NCBI GenBank assembly: GCA_035771175.1
Contig: CM069597.1
Coordinates: 11,753,001 to 11,817,000, forward strand
Direction: 5' to 3'
DNA: 64,000 nucleotides
Source of the DNA: Paratinospora sagittata
Taxonomy: Eukaryota; Streptophyta; Magnoliopsida; Ranunculales; Menispermaceae
The translations under genes and the position numbers were made by a program. Under the pieces are notes generated by a model. That model was given only the letters and a program-made list of their open reading frames with translations. It was not told where the DNA came from and made no database searches. Shown here in pieces: positions 55,660-64,000 of the stretch (positions are counted from its first letter, which is position 1; every line of letters starts with the position of its first letter).

Positions 55660-57343
55660 TTTCTGTAATATACTACAATCTCGGTTCTGTAGTACATGGT
55701 CCGTGAGGTGCATCATACGATAGACCGCCAGTCGGGGTTCTGAGAGTTCGATTAGGCATTAGTCTTGAAGAATCTGAAGGGGTTATTCGAGGTGCACTAG
55801 GGATTTTAATTTGTGCAACGATCAATATCACCTATAGATATCCTTTGTTTTTTTGGCAATAAGGATTTCAATTATGTGGTGGTTCCGATTAGAACTGAGC
55901 TTAGGTGTAAGAAATGGAAAAACGATCAATATCACCTATAGAATATGTCATGGTCGATTCAAAACCCAACTTCTAGTCAGTTAGGTGTAAGAAATGGAAA
56001 AACGGTTGCCAGTGGAGGCTAAGGGCTTCTAAACGCAAGAAATCGGGGTTGTTTGAGATCACAAAATGTCCATTCCCACACACATGTGTTTTTGCCCAAA
56101 TGTCGCAAGATCATAGACAATTGGATTTAAAGCTAATATATCGCGAGATATTTGATATTGTAAAGCGAGATCCTTCTACTTTTGTGTTGGCACTACATCA
56201 AGTAACTAAAAATAATTACAAATATGATGTGCATTATAGAAAAGTGTGGCGTGCAAAAAAGAAGGTGATGGAGAAGATATTTGGTGATTGGGAGGGATCG
56301 TATAACCTCCTCCCAAAGTGAAAGGATGCGTTGAATGCTAGTAATTTAGGTTCGCGCGTATTTGTAGATCACTACAAACCTGACAACAATGGTACTGCCA
56401 CGTTTCATCGTTCTTTTTGGGATTTTGGTCCCTCAATTGAGGGTTTTAAGCATTGTAGACCTATCATACAAATAGTTGGTACACACTTATATGAAAAATA
56501 CTGTGGTAAGTTGCTCATCGCCACGGGAATCGATGGAGCCAGTCACATATTCCCTCTCGCATTTGCTATTGTTCATCAAGAAAATACTGACAACTGGGCA
56601 TGGTTTCTCAGGAAGCTTCATTATAGCGTGACGAACAGAGAAGGCATTTGACTTGTCAATGATCATTACCCTGGCATATTGAGTGTTGTTAAAAAAGTAG
56701 ATAATGGATGGACCGAGCCTGAGGCATATCACAAGTTTTGTTTGAGGCATGTGGGTAGTAATTTCAATGATAAGTTCCATAACGAGAAATTGAGAGATTT
56801 GGCCAAAGCAACAAGGTCACAACACCAACAACGTAAGTTTCAGGCACTAATGAAAGAACTAGAGCACCAGAAAGAGGGTTGCACAAGATGGTTTAATCCA
56901 ATTACCCTTCCTAGAGTGAGGTGGACAATGGCTAACGATGGTGGGGTGTGGTATGGTTGGATGACTACCAATGTGGTTGGTTAGTCTATGCATTTACTTC
57001 TTTGAGTTGTCTGAGCTATTTATTTTTATTGTCTACTCTACTAAAATTTTGTGCAATTACCAATTGATTTTTTTCCTCTTATTTTCTTTAGAGTGTTTCA
57101 ATGGAGTATTGAAGGGGGCTCGATTTTATTCGGTCACAGCATTGGTGCAGTTGACGTTTTATATATGTGTTTCGTGGTTCATCGTTAAATGACAAGAAAT
57201 AGACGAATCAATTAGTAAAGGAGAAGTTTTCACAAATTATGCCGTAGAGAAAATGAGAAATTGGGGGCTTAAGGCAGGGAACCACACGGTTACGTTGATT
57301 AATCGACAACTTGAGACATTTGAGGTTGTTACCGGAATACAGG
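55660..57343 (+). pseudogene. MULE transposase (MuDR-like), N-terminal and catalytic part
   Basis: Transposase of a Mutator-like DNA transposon; it binds the element ends and cuts and joins DNA in the nucleus. N-terminal part from about 55670: GVLRVRLGISLEE, TINITYRYPLFF. The MuDR DNA-binding domain follows: CKKWKNGCQWRLRAS (about 55987-56031) with HTC near 56081. The catalytic part has GTHLYEKYCGKLLIATGIDG (56480-56540), PLAFAIVHQENTDNWAWFLR, LVNDHYPGI, then HKFCLRHVGSNF. An intron is likely at 56980-57091 (G|GTTAGT...TTTAG), joining to ECFNGVLKGARFYSVTALVQ. Damage: stop at 56319-56321, Cys-to-stop near 56649, a short 5' duplication at 55826-55950, and Val in place of the first catalytic Asp (codon 56475-56477, IVGTHL for IDGTHL). 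A solo LTR then splits the gene. Confidence 0.88.
57339..57343. other. Target site duplication (left) of solo LTR
   Basis: ACAGG directly before the LTR; the same bases follow it at 58771-58775. Confidence 0.9.
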
Positions 57344-58770
57344 TGATAATAGCATATTTAGACATGTTTTAGGAGTGTTTTATAGTTGTTTTAGGATGAT
57401 TTATGCATTAGTTGAGTGTGTTTATGTTAGTTTTGATTCATTTGTTAGTTTAGGAATAAATTGGTTTTTATGCATTATTTCGGTTTGTTAATTTATATGT
57501 TGGATCAATTTATGTTTCGAGTGTTTTAATTACTTGTTTTGCATTGTTTTGTAGATATTTAGATGTGTGGAAGTGAGCATGAATGATGGACATAACAGAT
57601 GAGAAACCTAGATGATGTTTCATGAAGAACCCAAGTAAAAAAGTGGAAGAAAATTGGTTAAGTCCACAAGAAGGAAGTCAAGAGGAGCAGAAAAATGGCC
57701 AAGTCCACAGACTAAGCACAACCCAGTCTCTAGAAGCCGCGATGCTACTCGCGGCGCCGAGTTGTCAATGAAGAGAAGGCTCTAGGCGCCGCGGTTCCAC
57801 TTGCGGTGTCCCGTATTTAAATGTTGCTAATTTATCAACTTACGATTGGTTTTTGGCAACTTTGGAAATTCCAATTGGAAACGTATTTGGGGACACAATA
57901 TATGGATTTGGAGGGTTTTTTGATAAGAAGATCTTGGAGAAGAAAGGCTTGACAGCTGGAGTGAAGTGGAGAAGAACATCATAGACTATTCAAAATCTCT
58001 ACAAAACTCGAGTTTTATCTTTCCTTTATTCTGTTTGATGTTCAGTTTCGTACTTTATGTTTTTATGTCTTTAGTTATGAACTAAAGCATCGTTTCTAGA
58101 TGATAGATGGATCCTAACTTTAATGCTATGTTCTAGTTTAAAGTCTTAATTATTATTAATGGATTTGTGATAGTTTATTTATATTTCTCCATTGTTAATG
58201 CTTTCAATCTCTTGATCACGGATTGGATGATCTTAGTTCTAGAGTGCGGCACGCGATAGAGGGTACTTTGGATCGGAACAAGGAAAATATAGTCTAGGTT
58301 ATCATGAGACCGATAGTAGATCGAGACCCTTTGAAGTCATTAAAAGAAATCATAGATCTTAGTGAGTTTGTAGGAATTAGATCTTCATCGATAGTTTGAG
58401 ATCAATTCCTATGAATATGCTCTAATGCGGCACTCGATAGAGGGTGTTAGAAACATTAGGATTTCTGACTTATAAATTAAGTGAATACATTAATGATAAA
58501 TAATTGGAAAGAACATAGTTGATAGTTAGGTGAAATCGATTCTCTAGATTATTTCTCTATTGATAATCTGTTGTTTTCATTGCTTTGCTAGTTAATAATT
58601 AGTTATTTTCACTACAATTTAATTACTCAATCATTCAAATTCGTTTGTCTAGATAAAATTAAGGTAAAAACGTGATAGCTAGTGTTCTAATTATCCCTGA
58701 GGATGATACCTGATTTCATCGGATTATATTATAACTTGATTGTCATGCATTTGTGATAATTTCATGATCA
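57344..58770 (+). repeat. Solo LTR of Athila/Tat-like element inside the MULE
   Basis: Begins TGATAATAGCATATTTAG and ends TTTCATGATCA, 1427 bases, with perfect 5-base duplications ACAGG on both sides. No primer site, coding region or second LTR: a solo LTR produced by recombination between two LTRs after insertion. It contains a GC-rich patch (57735-57825, 'gccgcgatgctactcgcggc') and two copies of 'gcggcac(g/t)cgatagagggt' (58252 and 58432). Confidence 0.93.
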
Positions 58771-58775
58771 ACAGG

Positions 58776-59230
58776 ATGCCTGCATGAACAAAGGGGGAAA
58801 CAAGCAGGTCGTTCGACTAAAAAATCGTCATTGCAGCTGTGACAAATGACAATGTTATGGGATCTCTTGTTCACACGTGCAAGCAGCGTGTCGTTATGCT
58901 TCCATCGATTGTGACCAATACATTGATCATTGGTACTGCCTCGATCAGTACTCCAAGTGTTATGAACCTTAGTTTCATCCCATTTTACACGAATCTTATT
59001 GGCCTCAGTGTACTATTATGTATATGGTGAAGCCTGATTCTGATCTTGCTCTCAAATCTGGTCGACGCATGTAAGAAATGAGATGGATGTAAGGGAACCC
59101 TCTTCCAAGATTACATGTGGACATTGTGGACAAGAAGGCCACAACAAGCGGAGTTGTCCAACCATCTGTGGAGGGGCTGCATAAGCTATTGTTTGCCCAC
59201 ATATATTTCATGGTTTCTAATTTTTCAATC
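58776..59230 (+). pseudogene. MULE transposase, C-terminal part with SWIM and CCHC zinc fingers
   Basis: Resumes the MULE reading across the solo LTR. A SWIM zinc finger (58832-58876) reads C-S-C...C-S-H, typical of MuDR-like transposases; a stop (TGA at about 58847) stands where Trp is usual. Downstream is SGRRM and a complete CCHC zinc knuckle at 59116-59157 (C-GH-C-GQEG-H-NKRS-C), which is the usual C-terminus of this transposase type. Frame changes near 59030-59100 separate the two fingers. The order SWIM then CCHC confirms that the gene continued here before the LTR arrived. Confidence 0.85.
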
Positions 59231-59442
59231 GGTCTCATGTATCTTTTGCAATGTAATATGAAACTTTTGGATAGACTTTGTCATGTACGAGTTATTGTTT
59301 TAATGATTATCACATGCAGTTGTAGTGTTTTCTACTATTTTATATAGTGTTTTATTGTCTCATTTTTATCTTTTTGTAATATTTTACCATCTTTGATGCT
59401 AATATTTGCTAATTAAATGTAATGTTATTTCATCTAGGTTAG

Positions 59443-60125
59443 ATGGATCCAGGCCCATTAGATCCATCTGTACTGTCTTTGTAGGCCCGACAACGATCTG
59501 GTCCCATCTTGGATGAATAGGTACTCGACTTTTATTTTGATATTTAATTCATGTTTTACAAAGTATGTCATTGACAATATAAATTTTATTTTTTTCCTGT
59601 AGCCAGTGCAAGAGTTGAATTGCCGACGTAGGGAGGCCGTGGTCCATCGCACGCTTCCACTTGACCCACGAAATATTCCATACTTGCAGCGAGCTGGTCT
59701 GACACTTAATTACTGCATTTATTGAGGGTTGGCGTCAAGAGACCCATACCTTCGACCTTACAATTGGAGAGGCGACTATTACATTCCAAGATGTCAAGGT
59801 GCAATTGGGGTTGCGGGTCGATGGTCTACCAATGACGGGATCAACCAACCTTGAATATGGGGATTTATGCGCTGAGTTGCTCGGGTTCATACCAGTGGGG
59901 AAAGATAGACGCAGGGGATGATTGAGTCTAGTCACCCTTGGAGAAAGAGTTTCAAACTTACCTGAAGAAGCGACGAAAATTCAAATACAATAGTATGCAT
60001 GAACCTATATTTTGCAGCTGATTGGAGGTGGGTTGTTGTCAGACCAGTCAAACAATCTTGTACACCTATGTGTTTTGCCTCTTCTTACGGACTTCGATGT
60101 GGCTGGTACTTACGCGTGGGGCAAT
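59443..60125 (+). pseudogene. Plant mobile domain (PMD) gene, 5' part
   Basis: PMD proteins occur both in plant transposons and as host genes (MAIN/MAIL1 family). The start MDPGPLDPSVLSL at 59443 and an intron at 59521-59602 (TAG|GTACTC...CCTGTAG) are as in the family. Exon 2 reads VQELNCRRREAVVHRTLPLD, PRNIPYLQRAGL, then in changed frames THTFDLTIGEATITFQDVKV, QLGLRVDGLPMTGSTNLEYG, LCAELLGFIP, LPEEATKIQIQ and LVHLCVLPLLTDFDVAGTYAW, all standard PMD wording. Stops and frame changes show decay. An LTR cuts it at 60126; the gene resumes at about 62703. It follows the MULE transposase in the same direction and may have been part of that MULE. Confidence 0.85.
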
Positions 60126-61643
60126 TGATCGTGTAAATTTGTATCACAAGTGTACGATAGTCAAGTTATAATATATAGAGGTGAGTCGGGTTATCGTATC
60201 CCCAGGGAAGGTTGATTTCACAAATATAAATGCCCAAAACTACAACGATTAATAGTTTTAGCTAGATGATCAAAAGGGGTGATTTAGTTGCAGAGATGTA
60301 AAATAAACAAAATAAAAATGAAACAATTGCAAATTAAATAGAAATTGGAGAGAAATCAATGGATTTATAGTCCTGGAGTTTAGATCTCAGTATGTTGTAT
60401 CTTATAATCTCTAATAATTGTGTTAATGAATTAATTTCTGGAATTTATAAATCGTGAATCCTGACCCATCCAAATATCTCTCTCAAGCGTCAATTTGAAC
60501 AACTATCTTTAAGTTATCGATTCCCTCTCTCGAGCGCCAACCAATAGATTAAGAACGGATTAAGATCTATGATTCATTTTAAATGATTTCAAAGGTGTTC
60601 GTAGGTCTCTCGACTCGATACTACTAACCTAGGTTACAAATCCCTTGTTCCAATTCGATAACACCTCTCTCGAGTGTAAGAAACCAAATCTATGTTCATT
60701 CAAAGAGTGATTAGCAATTTAAAAGCATTAAACATGGAGAATCGAAAATAAACCCAAAAGATTGCTCAAAAACACAAACAATGATTCAATCACAAGATCC
60801 AACATAGCTAAATCAAAACTCTAGATTATCTATTTAGTTCATAAACCAATCCATGGATACAAGATAGAGATTCAAATAGGAAATCATTGAAACAAGTTCT
60901 AATTGAAAGAATAAGTAGAGAAACCCCCCTTCTCAGGTGAGAAATCCCCTTCTTCTTCAAGCTTCAAACCCGCAACTCCATCTTCTTGTCTCTTCTCTTA
61001 TTCATCTTTCTCTCATTCTTTTTCTAAACCTAGCTACTCTAATCTAAAAACGTAATAGAATGTGAGATCTCCTTCTTCAAACCCCAAAATGTGCCTAAAT
61101 ACAAACTGTGGGTAAAAACCAAAAAACCACAAAAACGCGTGACATTTTGCGAACTGATCGCCGCGGCGCTAGATGACTGTTCACGTGCGATTTCTTCTTT
61201 GAGCGCTGCGACGCTCAGAACGGCTCCTCTTTCTCTTCTCTTGCTTCTTTGTGGACTCGGCCACTTTTCTAGCTTTTCTCTTGACTTTTAGTCCACTTTT
61301 TGCACTTTGTTTGAATATGTTTTTAGCCTCTTTTCATCACCATTTGAGCCTTGTTTCATCCCATTTTGGACTCCTTATTTACCTACAAAACAAAACAACT
61401 TAAGTGTAAAAACTATGCAATGAATCAAAGTTTTAAACTAAAATGAAATGTACTCAAAGTATGTGACTTCTATGATATTAACAAGTATCAAAATGTCATT
61501 TAATCATGATAAAAACCTAAGATAAAGCCTAAATGCATTTAAAACAACTAAGTATATTAATCGTGCAACCTAAAAACTAACTAAATGAACCTAAAATTCT
61601 ATCAAATTAACATGCAAACTAACTACTAAAACTCAACGTATCA
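60126..61643 (-). repeat. 3' LTR of Athila-like element inside the PMD gene
   Basis: On the minus strand it begins TGATACGTTGAG (61643) and ends ACACGATCA (60126). By eye it is close to LTR2 (2114-2860). The GC-rich patch (61158-61225, 'gccgcggcgctag', 'gagcgctgcgacgctcag') is present. It is preceded (minus sense) by a polypurine tract, so it is a 3' LTR. Confidence 0.85.
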
Positions 61644-61660
61644 AATTTCCCCAAACTTAG
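61644..61660 (-). other. Polypurine tract of Athila-like element
   Basis: Minus-strand TCTAAGTTTGGGGAAATT directly before the LTR, the standard Athila tract (TTTGGGG). Confidence 0.85.
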
Positions 61661-62702
61661 ACTTTGATTGTCTTGAGCAAAGAGCAAAATGAAAGTTGGA
61701 CAAATAGGACTCCACACATATGCTAAGATGAACAAGGATTTGATTAACTAGAATGGGTTCTCATGATCTCAAAGATAACATACATCTCATACAACAAAAC
61801 TCAAGGAAAACTTCGAAAGTTTAAACTTGTTGTTTAGAATTTCAACCTACCAAACCATGTCTTCTTTCCTATCATCGTTGACAATAAGCAAAAGAAATCA
61901 TTCACATGACCACCCGTAAATCATATAGACCAATGCAAGCAAGATAAAAAATATGATCTCAACAAAACAAAACATGAACTTCATATGCTTGTTTTTCACA
62001 CTTCTCTCCACTAATATAGGTCTCACACCAATTAAGATCAATAGGTCTTCATTAAGCTCGTAATGTAAGGCTAAGGGTAAGGGTATGACAACATAGATAA
62101 AATGAAGTTTAATACACCCAAAACCTCTTTGATACATAACACTTGTACACATTCAGTGCCTTACAAAATGAATCAAACCCAACACATTATCCAAACAGGA
62201 TTTTTGTTTACAATTTTCAGTCACATTACTCCCAACATACCCCCAAATTTATTCATTTCGCTCATTGACGAAGAAGTATATTTTCTTTTCTCATCACCTT
62301 CACTTACATTCTCATTCCATAGCACATTTACACATAAATTCCCATGAAAACGACCCAACCCATTATAATTCATCTACTTCAAAGAGTTAAGGATTCAAGG
62401 GTGAAAAAGAGGGGAATATCACTCAAAGGCCTTGGCTAATCAATTTAGGTGGCAAAGAACAATATATAAAGCCCAAAATAGAGTAACTAGGGATAATACA
62501 CAGCTAGGCCGGTTTTATATCTCAAACTGTAAAAAAATGGCCTAAATCATATCTCTCATGGTGTGATTCCTAGGATTTCGCCTTGAGAAGAGATCAAGCA
62601 AGTTCTAAAGTTCAGTTTGAAAAGTGAGATTCAATAAAGCTTAATCATGCAAAATCTCAATTTAAATAGCAAGTGGAACTCATGATCATAATTTTATACT
62701 CA
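61661..62702 (-). other. 3' noncoding internal region of the Athila-like element, truncated
   Basis: About 1 kb of noncoding sequence of the type lying between pol and the 3' LTR in Athila elements (a TTGCTCAAGACAATCAAAG block next to the tract). No 5' part and no second LTR are present, so the element is 5'-deleted; the right boundary is set only by the return of PMD coding sequence. ORFs here are not supported. Confidence 0.6.
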
Positions 62703-63266
62703 TGACGTTAGGGACGGTGCATGTACAGGTCAGGTGGACTCCATATACCAATGATTTGATTGATGCCTTGCTAGATTATTGCAAGCATGGGCGACACATT
62801 TGGAAAACTATTTCTCCACTAATTTGTTTTGCCATAGTTGAGTTACATCAGCCAGATCGAGTGTTGCGTCAATTTGGCATGAGACAAATGATTCTGGAGC
62901 TATGCGACACAAGTGTTGACCTTCACAAGTGTGGTATGAGGAGCCCACGTGACAGTGATTGGATTAAAAAGCACAGATATTATGTTGATAAATGGGAGCG
63001 TCGTGCTGAAAACTTGGCAGTTGGTGATGTCTATGAAAATAATGTTTCGTCACATATGGAGTACAATGACCCATACATGATTTGGTACCGATCAATAACG
63101 TGGAGTTATATGACTGAAAGTGGCGCAACTGTCGATATCTTGGTAAGATAGTACATTTTGCAAATCACGTTTTCACATATTACTGAGTTGTAGTTATTTT
63201 GGTTAACGTATGACATTTTTTTTATTTAGGTTTGCAACATGGCTCAACTTAATTTGTGCAATCAGG
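62703..63266 (+). pseudogene. Plant mobile domain (PMD) gene, 3' part
   Basis: A 149-codon open stretch that carries the C-terminal half of the PMD fold: VRWTPYTNDLIDALLDYCKH, RHIWKTISPLICFAIVELHQ, then PDRVLRQFGMRQMI, WIKKHRYYVDKWERRAENL and DPYMIWYRSITWSY. It ends DILV at 63147, followed by GTAAGATAG as a donor and, at about 63227-63229, TAG as acceptor leading to VCNMAQLNLCNQ. About 90 codons that should lie between this and 60125 are missing, so the LTR insertion came with a deletion. The open frame here suggests later decay than in the 5' part. Confidence 0.85.
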
Positions 63267-63326
63267 TTAATGATATGACTGCACTGACGGACATTATCAA
63301 AACATATCAACATTATTAAAATAGCA

Positions 63327-63370
63327 AGTATAAATACATGTTGACTACAAAATTATCAAAACATATACAA
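63327..63370 (+). repeat. Inverted repeat, left arm
   Basis: The 44-base segment (AGTATAAATACATG ... ATTATCAAAACATATACAA) recurs inverted at 63899-63942 with few differences, flanking a minus-strand coding segment. Confidence 0.8.
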
Positions 63371-63990
63371 AAATGATAAAACAAGTTGTCACTCAGTGCC
63401 ACATATTGGCCATTTACGTCGTTTGTTGCGTCGTAAGTGATGTCTTGTATAGTGTTGCTAAGGCACCTGAACAGCTCGCTCAACATTATCTGAAGCTTCA
63501 GAATATGTGGTGTTGGATCATCGTCAACAGGCATAGCTGATATGTGCTGATCCTCACGATCGTGGTCGTCACGTTCATCATGCGCCTCAATAACCGTATC
63601 TGCTATAAATACCTCTCCCAAGCCTTGCCCTCGCCCTCGCCTTGGCATTCTTTTTCCTCTACCTATCCAATTTCCCTCTGGATTCCAATTTCTCCATAGG
63701 TAAAGGTCAACACTTTGGTAAACGTCTTCACCCAATGTTGGATTGTCTTCGAATGAACTAACTGCCTAGTCAGTCTCAATATCTGGTATTGCATTGCCAA
63801 AGGTGGAAGGATCCCGCTGCAATGGTGACGTGTGGACATTCGTGAATGGATCCACTTGACTGGAAGAAGTGGTATGTATTTATACTTGCTATTTTACCTT
63901 GTATATGTTTTGATAATGTTGTAGTTTCCATGTATTTATACTTGAATTCCGGAGGGGGTCCAAAAATAAAATCGGGCATGGGAACTGGGT
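63371..63990 (-). pseudogene. Minus-strand coding fragment, possible inverted PMD 3' exons
   Basis: The minus strand has a MPDFIFGPPPEF start at 63979, an intron-like GTAAAATAG...TTCTTCCAG (about 63898-63860), and an open frame of 139 codons (63735-63316) with GRGKRMPRRGRGQGLGEVFI, HDERDDHDREDQH and a late helical part. Basic RGRGQG and acidic tails are usual at the C-terminus of PMD proteins, as is a start such as MPDF-x-F, but here the strand is opposite to the PMD gene just upstream. It is bounded by inverted repeats. Either the last exons were inverted or this belongs to another gene on the minus strand. I do not recognise it with certainty. Confidence 0.4.
63899..63942 (-). repeat. Inverted repeat, right arm
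   Basis: Inverted counterpart of 63327-63370; it lies partly within the N-terminal segment of the minus-strand fragment. Confidence 0.8.
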
Positions 63991-64000
63991 TTCGTCGCCT

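Overview
This is a gene-poor, AT-rich stretch of a flowering-plant nuclear genome, probably eudicot; the species cannot be named from the sequence. I see no host gene I would call functional. Almost everything recognisable is transposable-element (TE) DNA, nested and decayed: Ty3/gypsy retrotransposons of three kinds, Ty1/copia-type long terminal repeats (LTRs), a Mutator-like transposon (MULE), a plant mobile domain (PMD) gene, and one small foldback element.

Layout. 1-6740: a gypsy pol scrap, two different Athila/Tat-like LTRs facing each other with tRNA-Asp-type primer binding sites, then an Athila-like element (LTR, primer site, broken gag). 6741-13523: an old coding sequence of the 'putative gypsy type transposon' kind on the minus strand, split by a copia-like LTR that holds four copies of a 413-bp tandem repeat, followed by a second LTR of that group. 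13524-23390: chromovirus element E1 (minus). 23391-28440: LTR-like debris and a clean solo LTR (25518-28094) with its target duplication. 28700-34349: related element E3 (plus), cut off in pol. 34350-44849: chromovirus element E2 (minus), with two LTRs, initiator-Met primer site and polypurine tract. 44850-49530: a further gypsy relic (E4) and two more LTRs. 49745-49925: a foldback MITE. 51441-53313: another copia-like LTR. 55660-59230: a MULE transposase gene interrupted by a solo LTR with a perfect 5-bp target duplication. 59443-63266: a PMD gene interrupted by an Athila-like 3' LTR and 3' internal region.

Most interesting unit: E1, E2 and E3 are one retrotransposon family with an unusual layout. 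Between the primer site and gag lies an extra ORF of about 500 codons (ORF1), then a conserved noncoding spacer, then a splice-acceptor-like site just before the gag start in all three copies. A donor-like site sits inside the LTRs. E1 and E2 also carry a third ORF of 171-180 codons (ORF3) between the chromodomain and the 3' LTR; it is open in both copies although gag and pol are full of stops. My inference is that unspliced RNA makes ORF1 and spliced RNA makes Gag-Pol; this is untested.

All coding units are non-functional as they stand. Boundaries marked approximate in the text come from alignment by eye between copies.
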